NCBI GenBank assembly: GCA_017479865.1
Contig: JAFVBS010000022.1
Location: forward strand, 1 to 57,616
From: Clostridia bacterium
GTDB taxonomy: Bacteria; Bacillota; Clostridia; TANB77; CAG-508
Direction of reading: 5' to 3'
Length of the DNA stretch: 57,616 nucleotides
Shown piece after piece: positions 26,939 through 35,132 of the stretch (positions are counted from its first letter, which is position 1; every line of letters starts with the position of its first letter). The notes below the pieces were generated by a model. It was not told where the DNA came from. It did no database searches and saw only the letters and a list, made by a program, of their open reading frames with translations. A program made the translations under genes and the position numbers.

Positions 26939-27382
26939 GTGCAATTTATTTCAAAATGTGAACAAGATACCATTGAGTTTGCTACAAAAGTAGCCTCTAA
27001 GTTAAAGGAAAAAGACATTATTGTTCTTTCAGGTGAACTTGGCAGCGGAAAAACAAAATTCGCGCAAGGTGTTTTAAAGTATTTTGGCCTAGAAAATGAA
27101 ATTTCTAGTCCTACTTTTACCATCGTGAATGAATACCATACCGAGGCAGTTTCCCTTTATCACTTTGACGTCTATCGTCTAGAAGATACTGATGAGTTTT
27201 ATGCCATGGGTGGAGAAGAGTATTTTGAAAATGGTATTTGCCTCATTGAATGGGGCGAAATGATCGAATCGATTCTGCCTCCTGATTACATTAAAATTAC
27301 TTTTCACAAAGATTTAGATAATGAAGATTTCCGCAAGCTTGATATTGAACTGTTTGGAAATGCAACGCTTCCTATCTTTTAA
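26939..27382 (+). CDS. tsaE: tRNA threonylcarbamoyladenosine biosynthesis ATPase TsaE
   Basis: 147 residues. Walker A is GELGSGKTKFAQG, and SPTFTIVNEY and YHFDVYRLED are TsaE signatures; the WGE motif appears in LIEWGEMIE. It works with TsaB and TsaD to make t6A37 on ANN-decoding tRNAs. The start is GTG at 26939, 8 nt after AGGAG. It is the first gene of tsaE-tsaB-rimI. Confidence 0.96.
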   Translation: MQFISKCEQDTIEFATKVASKLKEKDIIVLSGELGSGKTKFAQGVLKYFGLENEISSPTFTIVNEYHTEAVSLYHFDVYRLEDTDEFYAMGGEEYFENGICLIEWGEMIESILPPDYIKITFHKDLDNEDFRKLDIELFGNATLPIF

Positions 27383-27461
27383 AAATTTTAAATGAAGCGC
27401 TTTGTTAGCTCCTCTACATAAATTTTAGAATAAACTGATACCATAAGAAAGGACACAAAAA

Positions 27462-28238
27462 ATGAGAATTTTAAGCCTTGATACTTCTTCTAAAAATGCC
27501 TCTGTTGCCATTTTAGAAAACCAAGAAGTTATAATAGAACTAAATAATAATGATGAAAAAACACATTCCCAAAAGTTAATGCCGATGATTGATGAAGCCT
27601 TTCAAAAAACTAATTTAACGTTAGATGACATCTCTTTAATTGCTTGCTGCGTTGGTCCCGGCTCCTTTACCGGACTTCGCATTGGAATTGCAACTGCCAA
27701 GGCTTTTGCTGATAGTAAAAACATTCCCGTTGTAGCGGTCAATTCGTTAGAAGGCTTGGCATATAACTTGCATCAAAAAGGTCTTGTTTGTTCCCTACTT
27801 GATGCCAAAAATGGAAATGTGTACTGTGGGTTGTTTGAACTTTGCGAAAATGCTTCCGGCTCTCTGACTGTTCAAAAACAAGACCTTACTTTTTTAGCTT
27901 TTCGAAATGCAAACAATGAATTCAGTAATCAAAATTTATTAAAATTTTTGGAAGAGAATTCTACAATTTTTCTGAATGCTATGCCTATTTATTTTGTTGG
28001 TGATGGAAGTGTTGTTTTCCACAACTTAATTGCTTCTCTTCCATTGCAAAATCAAAATAAAATTTTATTTGCCAATGAACAACAAAATATTGCTTCTAGC
28101 ATAAGCATTGCTCAAATTGGTTATACTAAATACAAAAATGGTGACTACGGAAATTCTGATATTTTGTGCCCTGTTTATTTGCGAAAATCACAAGCTGAAA
28201 TTGCATTGGAGCAAAAGGATGGCTCTTATGAAAATTGA
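27462..28238 (+). CDS. tsaB: tRNA threonylcarbamoyladenosine biosynthesis protein TsaB
   Basis: 258 residues of the ASKHA fold: ILSLDTSSKNASVAI at the N terminus, then CVGPGSFTGLRIGIATAKAF and SLEGLAYN. TsaB is the non-catalytic partner that scaffolds TsaD. It overlaps rimI by 11 nt. The normally adjacent tsaD is not in this window. Confidence 0.96.
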   Translation: MRILSLDTSSKNASVAILENQEVIIELNNNDEKTHSQKLMPMIDEAFQKTNLTLDDISLIACCVGPGSFTGLRIGIATAKAFADSKNIPVVAVNSLEGLAYNLHQKGLVCSLLDAKNGNVYCGLFELCENASGSLTVQKQDLTFLAFRNANNEFSNQNLLKFLEENSTIFLNAMPIYFVGDGSVVFHNLIASLPLQNQNKILFANEQQNIASSISIAQIGYTKYKNGDYGNSDILCPVYLRKSQAEIALEQKDGSYEN

Positions 28239-28680
28239 AGTTCTTCCAATGACAATTATTGATTTAGAAGAAATTGCAGAAAATTTAACAGAAGATTTCG
28301 ATGATTTTTGGTCTGCTTCTGTTTTGAAAAATGAATTAGAAAATCCACATCACCTCTCTTCTTATTATTTCGTTGCCAAAATGAACTTAGAAATTGTTGG
28401 ATTTTGTGGGGTTTCTAAAATTGTTGATACCTTAGAAGTATTAAATATTGTTACCAAAAAAGACAGAAGAAATTCAGGTATTGCTTCTTTTCTATTACAA
28501 CATATGATTGACTTTGCAAAGGCATCACAAATAAACATAATTACTTTAGAGGTAAATGAACATAACTTACCAGCCATTCATTTATACGAAAAGTATCATT
28601 TTCAACAAGTGGGAATCAGGAAAAAATATTACCATGGCAAAGATGACGCCATTTTAATGAATTTAACAATTAATGCATAA
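28228..28680 (+). CDS. rimI: ribosomal-protein-alanine N-acetyltransferase (RimI-like GNAT)
   Basis: 150 residues with the GNAT acetyl-CoA loop (TKKDRRNSGIASFLLQHMI) and the closing LEVNEHNLPAIHLYEKYHFQQVGIRKKYY block typical of RimI. The start is the ATG at 28228, 8 nt after AAGGATGG and overlapping the tsaB end. RimI acetylates the N terminus of S18 in E. coli; in Firmicutes the substrate set may be wider. Its position after tsaB is the conserved one. Confidence 0.92.
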   Translation: MKIEVLPMTIIDLEEIAENLTEDFDDFWSASVLKNELENPHHLSSYYFVAKMNLEIVGFCGVSKIVDTLEVLNIVTKKDRRNSGIASFLLQHMIDFAKASQINIITLEVNEHNLPAIHLYEKYHFQQVGIRKKYYHGKDDAILMNLTINA

Positions 28681-28697
28681 TTTTATTCACTAAAAAA

Positions 28698-28740
28698 GGG
28701 GCTCCCAATAGGACATTTTGTCACACCAACAAACGTCCCC
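28698..28740. repeat. GGGACGTT-type intergenic repeat, copy 2
   Basis: The reverse complement reads GGGGACGTTTGTTGG...ACAAAATG...ATTGGGAGCCCC and aligns with 5696-5742. It lies between rimI and the lonC ribosome site. Confidence 0.55.
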
Positions 28741-28766
28741 AATTGGACAAAGGAGGAAATAAAAAA

Positions 28767-31166
28767 ATGAGAAAAACAAATGAACTAAGTTACAAAGATT
28801 TAAAATTAGTATGCTCCCCTAGCACTTTTGATTTTGAGGCAACCGATGAACTTGACCCAATTGATACTGGAATTGGTCAAGACAGAGGAATTAAAGCGCT
28901 AGAGTTTGGTCTTAATGTAGATGTAAAAGGCTACAATTTATATGTAGAAGGTCCTAGTGGCGTTGGCAAAACAATGTACACAAAAAATTACTTAGATACT
29001 ATTTCTAAAAAGAAAAAAGTGCCTATGGACTGGTGCTACATTTATAACTTTGACAATCCTAATGAACCAATTGCTGTATCTCTTCCAGCTGGTGGTGGTA
29101 AGGAATTTCGAGACCTTATGGACCACTTTATTAATGATGTAAAGGTAGATATAAAAACCACTTTTAATAATGAAGAGTTCGAAAAAGAAAGAACCTTAAT
29201 TAAGCAGGAATTTGAAGAAAAACGTAATGTTTTGATGGAAAAGTTAAATCAAAAATCTTCTGAATACGGTTTTCAAGTTAAAGCCTCTCAAACCGGTATT
29301 TATATGATGCCTGTCAAAGATGGAAAGGCATTAGCAGAAGAAGAATTTAATAAATTAGATGAAGAAATTAAAAAGCAATATGAAGATAAATCATCGATTG
29401 TACAGCAACAAATTATGGAGGCAATTGGCGAGATTAAGAGCATTGAAAAAGAATCTCAAAAGAGAATTGAAGAATGGCAATCCAATGTTGCTCTTTTAAC
29501 TGTCAATACCCACATTAACTATATTAAATCAAAATACAAACGTAATAAAAAGATTAATAAATTCTTAGATAATATCAAAAAAGATATTTTGAAAAATATT
29601 TCTCATTTTATTCGCGATGATAAAGCAGATAATCAGCAATCTGTGCCACAAGCAACTAAGCCAGAGATACTAAAACCATGGCTTAATTATCGTGTCAATT
29701 TGTTTGTAGATAATAGCCAAACCGAAGGTGCTCCTATCATTATGGATTCGAACTACTCTTATCATAATATTTTTGGAAAATTAGAATATGAAAACTATTA
29801 CGGAGCTTTAAAAACCGATTTTACCATGTTAAAACCAGGTCTGCTTCATAAAGCCAATGGCGGTTACATTATTTTTCAAGCAAGTGATTTGCTTGCGAAT
29901 GGTTTATGCTATGATGCTCTCAAAAAAGCACTACGTACCAAAGAAATTGGCATTGAAAATGCAGCAGACCCTCGCTCGTCGATGGTAATGATTTCTTTAA
30001 AACCTGAGCCAATTCCTCTTGATTTAAAAGTAATTATTATCGGCGAGGAAAATATTTATCAAACGTTACTTGCTATGGATAGTGACTTCCGAAAACTTTT
30101 TAAAATTAAAGTAGAGTTTGAAGATGATGCTCCTTTAACTAAAGAAAATATGAATAAATTAGCCAGATTTATTGCAGGATATTGTGCACAAGAGTCCCTC
30201 CCACCTCTTACTCGTGAAGCAGTCGCTAGAATGGTAGAATATGCCTCTAAGTTAGCAGACAATCAAGAAAAACTTTCGACTCGTTTTAATGATTTAGCGC
30301 AAGTGATTGGTGAGGCTGCCACATGGGCTAAAATGGGACATTCGAAAAAAGTAAGTAGTGAATATGTAGAAAAAGCATTAAAAGAACGTATTGAAAGAGT
30401 AAAAAAATATGATTCTCGCTATATGCAAATGATTCAAGAAAATACACTTTTAATTGATACTACCGGTTTTGTGGCTGGTCAAATTAATGGTCTTACTGTC
30501 ATGAGTATTGGTGATTATAGCTTTGGAAAGCCTGTTAAAATTACCGCAAATACGTATACTGGCAAAAATGGTATTATTAACATAGAACGTGAAGTTGAAC
30601 TTTCTGGCTCTACCCATTCGAAAGGTGTTTTGATTTTAAGTGGCTATTTGGGAGAAATGTTTGCACAAGATATTCCTCTTTCACTCACCGCAAGTATTTG
30701 TTTTGAGCAATTATATAATGGAGTGGATGGTGATAGTGCTTCTAGTACAGAACTTTATGCAATTTTATCTAGCCTTTCTGGTATTCCAATTAATCAGGCC
30801 ATTAGTGTGACCGGATCTGTGAACCAAAAAGGAGAAATTCAACCAATTGGTGGCGTAAATGATAAAATTGAAGGCTTTTTCCAAATTTGTAAAATGCGTG
30901 GTTTGGATGGTACCCATGGTGTTATGATTCCAAAGCAGAATGTAAAAAATTTAAACCTTTCAGAAGAAGTGGTAAAGGCAGTCAAAGATGGAAACTTCCA
31001 CATTTATGCCATTTCTACCATTGAGGAAGGAATTGAAATTTTAACCGGTGTTCCTGCTGGTAAAAAGGACAGCCAAGGACGTTTTCCTGCTGGTTCCGTA
31101 AATAGCCTGGCTTATGAGAAATTAAGAAAATATGCGGAAATTAGTAAACAAACCGTAAGCTACTAA
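28767..31166 (+). CDS. LonC/LonB-type ATP-dependent protease (AAA_32 plus S16 protease domain)
   Basis: 799 residues. No Lon N-terminal substrate domain. The N-terminal AAA part has Walker A EGPSGVGKT (about 61-69), followed by a long inserted coiled-coil segment (about 130-290) and a C-terminal S16 domain with Ser in DGDSASSTELY (about 656) and Lys in GGVNDKIEGF (about 699). This is the architecture of the Lon-like AAA_32 family common in anaerobic and sporulating bacteria. It degrades or processes soluble proteins; targets are unknown. The start at 28767 follows AAAGGAGG. The tail after residue 760 (GKKDSQGRF...) is an extension beyond the S16 fold. Confidence 0.9.
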   Translation: MRKTNELSYKDLKLVCSPSTFDFEATDELDPIDTGIGQDRGIKALEFGLNVDVKGYNLYVEGPSGVGKTMYTKNYLDTISKKKKVPMDWCYIYNFDNPNEPIAVSLPAGGGKEFRDLMDHFINDVKVDIKTTFNNEEFEKERTLIKQEFEEKRNVLMEKLNQKSSEYGFQVKASQTGIYMMPVKDGKALAEEEFNKLDEEIKKQYEDKSSIVQQQIMEAIGEIKSIEKESQKRIEEWQSNVALLTVNTHINYIKSKYKRNKKINKFLDNIKKDILKNISHFIRDDKADNQQSVPQATKPEILKPWLNYRVNLFVDNSQTEGAPIIMDSNYSYHNIFGKLEYENYYGALKTDFTMLKPGLLHKANGGYIIFQASDLLANGLCYDALKKALRTKEIGIENAADPRSSMVMISLKPEPIPLDLKVIIIGEENIYQTLLAMDSDFRKLFKIKVEFEDDAPLTKENMNKLARFIAGYCAQESLPPLTREAVARMVEYASKLADNQEKLSTRFNDLAQVIGEAATWAKMGHSKKVSSEYVEKALKERIERVKKYDSRYMQMIQENTLLIDTTGFVAGQINGLTVMSIGDYSFGKPVKITANTYTGKNGIINIEREVELSGSTHSKGVLILSGYLGEMFAQDIPLSLTASICFEQLYNGVDGDSASSTELYAILSSLSGIPINQAISVTGSVNQKGEIQPIGGVNDKIEGFFQICKMRGLDGTHGVMIPKQNVKNLNLSEEVVKAVKDGNFHIYAISTIEEGIEILTGVPAGKKDSQGRFPAGSVNSLAYEKLRKYAEISKQTVSY

Positions 31167-31178
31167 CATATTGTTTTC

Positions 31179-31285
31179 TAGCTCACCCCAACCGCGAAGA
31201 AACCGCAATCGGATTACTACTCATAAAATTACCTTGGGAACTCTGTAATCCGATAGCGGTTTCTACCTTGTCGGTCCCCCAGCTA
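31179..31285. other. long imperfect hairpin with G/C-rich internal loop, after lonC
   Basis: GAAACCGC-A-ATCGGATTAC (31199-31217) pairs with GTAATCCGAT-A-GCGGTTTC (31245-31263), 18 bp with one mismatch. Outside it ACCG pairs with CGGT and TAGCT with AGCTA, leaving an internal loop of CACCCCA opposite CCCCC. No T-run follows on the plus strand, so it is not a standard terminator. It could be a separate RNA or the 3' end structure of the lonC mRNA. No coding potential. Confidence 0.6.
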
Positions 31286-31305
31286 ACGTATACTAAGTTA
31301 CACAC

Positions 31306-31512
31306 AAAAAACCCCGCCTTAGCCGTAAGGTGAATGAAATTTTAAGGACCTGCTTTCACAGGTGGGTGTCTTGTTGAATGCTCCTGGGTTTCTTATATGA
31401 AATACAAGCATACACGCCACATTCAAAGGCGGACTCCCGTTTTAAGTTTGTTGGTTCTAAAATTCCAGTCTACACGCACTATGCAGGGAAAATTAATTTC
31501 TATTTAATTGTT
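31306..31512 (-). ncRNA. probable 6S-type small RNA (ssrS-like), minus strand
   Basis: An orphan transcription unit of about 207 nt inside a 583-nt gene-free stretch. It has its own promoter (31519-31547) and ends with AAGGCGGGG followed by T6. The 3' part pairs back on CCGCCTT at about 31425, enclosing GTGT...ACAC, a GTTTC/GAAAT stem and a small ACCTG/CAGGT hairpin. Length, independent promoter, long-range closing stem and a small hairpin in the 3' half fit 6S RNA, which binds housekeeping RNA polymerase. As I recall, a 6S gene in Bacillus sits close to aspS and rarA, and both are nearby here. Identity is inferred, not proven. Confidence 0.6.
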
Positions 31513-31518
31513 GTTATT

Positions 31519-31547
31519 ATCATACCATATTCTTAACTCAATTGCAA
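31519..31547 (-). promoter_or_regulatory. promoter of the small RNA
   Basis: Minus strand: TTGCAA (31542-31547), 17-nt spacer, TATGAT (31519-31524), with the start expected near 31512. No gene lies immediately downstream other than the RNA. Confidence 0.7.
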
Positions 31548-31749
31548 ATGAAGAATATGGTATTTTTGATTATTTTTTTGTATTCTATTCTCTTATTCTC
31601 CTGTTTTCTCGTCTTTACTTACTTCTTATAGTATTCGCAACAAAATAGTTATTGTTTGTTGCTTTTTCTTCAAAAGTACTACGTTGCATTTGCTTTTTTT
31701 TCTATTTTATGATATGGTAATAAAAACATAAACTAAGAATGAGGTATTT

Positions 31750-32670
31750 ATGAAAAGAAAAACGTTTTTGATAATATTTATAATGTTAATAATACTTTTA
31801 TCTACCATTTTAGCTATTTATATATTTTTTCAAAATAGAAACAAGCAAAATATCGCTAATGATTCCACTCAAGAACCTATTTTTTCAGTAGATAAAATGT
31901 ATTTTTATAGCAATGCCAATGCTGATAATCAGAGTGAAAGCAAAGCTGGGTGGGACTTAAATATTAGTCAATATACCGATATTGCCATCTTCTTAAAAAT
32001 TCATAATCTCAACTCCGATTTCACACAATCGCTCAGCCAAAATATATTGCAAACAGATAACAGATCCTTACAAGTAGTTGAAAAAACTCCTCAAAATACC
32101 GTTACTCACTTATGGCTAGATAACATTTCTTTTTCCAATCAAAAAACAGGAAATTTATCATTAACATATCAAAATGTACAAAATTTTGGCAAGTGGGACC
32201 CCTCTGAAAGGGAAAATGTTGCTTCTATTTCCTATGAAGTTATTAAAAATAATCTTATCACGGAAGAAAATACAGAGACAAATTCGACAACAAATACAGA
32301 AACTAATTCTGAACTCTTAGAGAATACTGCAAATGCCTCCTCTCCACAAATTGATGAGGTGCTCTCCCTTCCCTTAACTCTTCGCTATCAAAATTCTAAT
32401 TTAAAAACACATTATTTGCTTACTGATATTGATGAGCCGCTTGTATTTGATGGTAGTTTGTTAAAACGCTGCCGTATTCCCCTTTCTTCCATTAAAAATA
32501 CCGTCTCTTGCCAATTACACATTATAAACGCATTAGGAGAAGAATATATAGCAGATCTTCATTTTGTGATTCCTTTGCAAAATGAACACACAGCAGAAAC
32601 CATCTATCAAGGTAGTTATTCTGAAACCATCAAAAATGTATCGATACAGTTTTCAAAACTATCAAAATAG
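31750..32670 (+). CDS. membrane-anchored extracytoplasmic protein, unknown function
   Basis: 306 residues: one N-terminal membrane anchor (about 5-28), then an extracytoplasmic part of about 275 residues. It has two predicted beta-rich halves (about 45-170 and 210-306) joined by a Thr/Asn/Glu-rich low-complexity linker (about 178-200, repeats of TNTETN type). No catalytic motif and no lipobox. Weak GAGG ribosome site. No family recognised. It lies alone between the small RNA and a small basic-protein gene on the same strand; the next gene is 65 nt away. Confidence 0.75.
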   Translation: MKRKTFLIIFIMLIILLSTILAIYIFFQNRNKQNIANDSTQEPIFSVDKMYFYSNANADNQSESKAGWDLNISQYTDIAIFLKIHNLNSDFTQSLSQNILQTDNRSLQVVEKTPQNTVTHLWLDNISFSNQKTGNLSLTYQNVQNFGKWDPSERENVASISYEVIKNNLITEENTETNSTTNTETNSELLENTANASSPQIDEVLSLPLTLRYQNSNLKTHYLLTDIDEPLVFDGSLLKRCRIPLSSIKNTVSCQLHIINALGEEYIADLHFVIPLQNEHTAETIYQGSYSETIKNVSIQFSKLSK

Positions 32671-32735
32671 CGTTTGACGAATTTGCTTTTTTATGCTATA
32701 ATATTAATTACATTTTTTTGAAAGGAGCTTATAAA

Positions 32736-32951
32736 ATGTATTCCCGCTTTGATTCTGCTACTCCGCGTGACACCCATATGTATCCTGCACAGAAAAAGGG
32801 TCAAACCACTAAGGAACGGCGCTATCGTCCTCTTGTGAAAAAAAGCGACCAGGATAAAATCCATGGTAAGTTGAAGGGTAGGTCTCATCGTAAAATAAAA
32901 AGTGATGGAATTCCCCTCAATATTGAGGATATTGTCAATCCTGAAAATTAA
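32736..32951 (+). CDS. small basic protein, unknown function
   Basis: 71 residues, starting MYSRFDSATPRDT after AAGGAG with an 8-nt gap. Rich in Lys/Arg with few hydrophobics, ending with an acidic helix (PLNIEDIVNPEN). The basic middle (GKLKGRSHRKIKS) suggests nucleic-acid contact, but no family is recognised. It probably shares the transcript of the upstream membrane protein, as a tight hairpin terminator follows at 32985. Confidence 0.6.
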   Translation: MYSRFDSATPRDTHMYPAQKKGQTTKERRYRPLVKKSDQDKIHGKLKGRSHRKIKSDGIPLNIEDIVNPEN

Positions 32952-32960
32952 AGCTCCACC

Positions 32961-33017
32961 CTTTAGCATAAAATATGCTAAAGAACCCCGTAGTAAAAAC
33001 TACGGGGTATTTTTTTT
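32961..33017. terminator. double hairpin terminator between convergent genes
   Basis: CTTTAGCATA/TATGCTAAAG (32961-32983) is followed by ACCCCGTAGT/ACTACGGGGT (32985-33008) and T8. The rarA stop codon lies inside the second stem. Confidence 0.9.
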
Positions 33018-34271
33018 CGGTGTAACAAGCTCCACCGTATCATCTTGAATATAATATTTTGTTCCTACCATTTTATCTGGCAAATATTGTTGTTCTACAA
33101 AATGACCTGGATAATCATGTGGATATTTATATCCCACCCCATATCCTTCCTTTGCCATTCCCTCTGCAGGAGCATTTCGAATATGCATTGGAATTGTTCC
33201 TGTATCTTTATTAGCAACATCTGCTAGAGCTTTGTCAATTCCTAAATAAGCAGCATTGGACTTTTTAGAAGTAGCAACATATACTGTTGCCTCTGCCAAA
33301 ATAATTCTTGCCTCTGGCATGCCAACCATCATGACTGCTTGCATGCATGAGGTTGCTACTACTAGGGCATTGGGATTTGCCATTCCCACATCTTCTGCTG
33401 CAGCGATGACGATTCTTCTTGCCATAAATACAGGATCCTCTCCTGCGTTTAGTGCCCTTGCTAAATAAAAAAGTGCTGCATCTACATCACTGCCACGCAT
33501 TGATTTGATAAACGCACTAATATTATCATAATGGCTATCCCCATTTTTGTCAAATACCGCCTTTCTGGTCTGCACACATTCTTTTACAATTTCGTCCGTG
33601 ATAACAATCATGCCATTTTCGTCCATTTGTGTGGTGAGCACTGCTACCTCTAGCCCATTGAGAGCAGTTCTTACATCGCCATTCGAAACCATAGCAATTT
33701 TTTGCAAGGTACTGTCCTCAATTTTGACATGATAACTACCAAGCCCCTCTTCTGCTGTTAAAGATTTTTTAAGCACCTGAAAAATATTTGCTTCGGTTAG
33801 TGGATTTAAATGGAATACCATAGACCTTGAAATGAGAGCTTTATTCACCTCAAAATATGGATTTTCAGTAGTTGCTCCAATTAAGATAATGGTACCATTT
33901 TCCACATAAGGAAGCAAAGCATCCTGTTGTAATTTATTAAAACGATGAATTTCGTCAATAAATAAAATACATTTGCCCGATGGATTTAATAGCACATTTT
34001 GCGCTGTATCTACAGCATTTTTAATATCCGCTATTCCCGAAGTAACCGCATTCATTTTCAAAAATTTATATTTTGTGGTATTACTAATCACCCTAGCAAG
34101 TGAAGTTTTACCGCATCCTGGTGGTCCCCATAAAATAATACTTGAAAGTCTATCTGCCTGAATAGTACGATATAGAATTTTTCCTTTTCCTAAAATATGT
34201 TCTTGTCCCACATAGTCCTCTAATGTTTTTGGGCTCATGCGGTAAGCAAGTGGTTTGCTTAAATCTGGCAT
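33000..34271 (-). CDS. rarA: replication-associated recombination protein A (RarA/MgsA)
   Basis: About 423 residues of the clamp-loader-type AAA family: Walker A GPPGCGKTSLAR, Walker B ILFIDEIHRF, sensor 1 IGATTENP, then the C-terminal tetramerisation domain with PEGMAKEGYGVGYKYPHD. It acts at stalled forks and gaps with SSB and RecA. Start taken as ATG at 34271; a GTG at 34280 is nearly on top of the AAGGA site. In Bacillus it also lies near aspS and mnmA, as it does here. Confidence 0.94.
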   Translation of the reverse strand: MPDLSKPLAYRMSPKTLEDYVGQEHILGKGKILYRTIQADRLSSIILWGPPGCGKTSLARVISNTTKYKFLKMNAVTSGIADIKNAVDTAQNVLLNPSGKCILFIDEIHRFNKLQQDALLPYVENGTIILIGATTENPYFEVNKALISRSMVFHLNPLTEANIFQVLKKSLTAEEGLGSYHVKIEDSTLQKIAMVSNGDVRTALNGLEVAVLTTQMDENGMIVITDEIVKECVQTRKAVFDKNGDSHYDNISAFIKSMRGSDVDAALFYLARALNAGEDPVFMARRIVIAAAEDVGMANPNALVVATSCMQAVMMVGMPEARIILAEATVYVATSKKSNAAYLGIDKALADVANKDTGTIPMHIRNAPAEGMAKEGYGVGYKYPHDYPGHFVEQQYLPDKMVGTKYYIQDDTVELVTPKKNTP

Positions 34272-34301
34272 GTTTATCACGTTCCTTTTTCAATTATTTC
34301 A

Positions 34302-34407
34302 AACTAATATTACAACCAAGACTAGTCATGATTTATTGCATTCGTCATTATATAAATCATGACTAATCTTGGTTGCAGCAAAAATTGCTTTCTTATAACA
34401 TTATTTT
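34302..34407. repeat. MITE-like repeat (family 2), copy B
   Basis: Starts AACTAATATTACAACC and ends TTATAACATTATTTT. It carries long inner arms (AACCAAGA..TAGTCATGATTTAT pairing with ATAAATCATGACTA..TCTTGGTT) and the GCATTCGTCATT block of copy A. The ruvA stop codon falls within its right terminal repeat. Confidence 0.78.
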
Positions 34408-35012
34408 GCTAAATTGCTTAATCCTCTTCGAATAATATCTTCTACTGATAGAGAGGCCATGTCTACATTTGCTAAGCTATCTGCGATTTCTTTTCTGCTA
34501 TATCCTAATACTTGAAGGGCACTTACTGCCTCCCCAATTTTTTCATCATCCTGAATGGCAACTTGTAGAGCAGAATTTTCTTGTTCTTCCCCTTGCATAA
34601 TATCTTGCTCTTTTTTGAGTTTATCTTTTAATTCTAAAATAACTCGTTGTGCCGTTTTGGGTCCAATCCCTGGCAATTTTTTTAAAACATTCACATCATT
34701 GCTAATAACTGCTAGGGCAAATTGTGATGGCGAAACATTAGATAAAATAGTCAAAGCTCCTTTTGCTCCAATTCCACTTACAGAAAGCAATAATTCGAAC
34801 ATTCTCAGCTCCTCATTGGTAATAAAGCCATAAAGACTAATATCATCTTCCCTCACTCTCATAAAAGTATATACTTTCACGTTTGAGCCAACTTCCCCTA
34901 GTTTCGCAATGGCACTTTCTGGCATATAAATTTTGTAGCCAATTCCCGCTACTTCAATCACAATATATCCTTTTGATTTTGCCTCTAAATTTCCTTTGAT
35001 AAATGCTATCAT
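34401..35012 (-). CDS. ruvA: Holliday junction branch migration complex subunit RuvA
   Basis: 203 residues: an N-terminal OB fold (MIAFIKGNLEAKSKGYIVIEV), two HhH motifs (LLSVSGIGAKGALTIL, LKKLPGIGPKTAQRVILEL) and a C-terminal UBA-like domain III after an acidic linker. RuvA tetramers hold the four-way junction flat for RuvB. ruvB usually follows ruvA; here rarA follows after a MITE-like element, and no ruvB is in the window. Ribosome site AAAGGAG. Confidence 0.96.
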   Translation of the reverse strand: MIAFIKGNLEAKSKGYIVIEVAGIGYKIYMPESAIAKLGEVGSNVKVYTFMRVREDDISLYGFITNEELRMFELLLSVSGIGAKGALTILSNVSPSQFALAVISNDVNVLKKLPGIGPKTAQRVILELKDKLKKEQDIMQGEEQENSALQVAIQDDEKIGEAVSALQVLGYSRKEIADSLANVDMASLSVEDIIRRGLSNLAK

Positions 35013-35056
35013 TTGTTTTGCTCCTTTTGTAAATTTACAGCATTATTGTATCACAA

Positions 35057-35094
35057 AACAAAAAATTTGCAAGCATTCCCTGCAAATTTTTGTT
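35057..35094 (-). terminator. mnmA terminator
   Basis: AAAAATTTGCA and TGCAAATTTTT pair around a 9-nt loop, followed on the minus strand by a T-rich tail. Confidence 0.75.
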
Positions 35095-35132
35095 TGTAAC
35101 CGTCACCTAACAAAGTAAATTCTAAATAGTAT

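Noticed and set aside
31179..31285. A c-di-AMP (ydaO-type) riboswitch on the minus strand
   Set aside because: Only the GGGGGACC...TTGGGGTGA half resembles the family; the second conserved half is absent and there is no gene downstream in that direction. Kept only as an unexplained hairpin.
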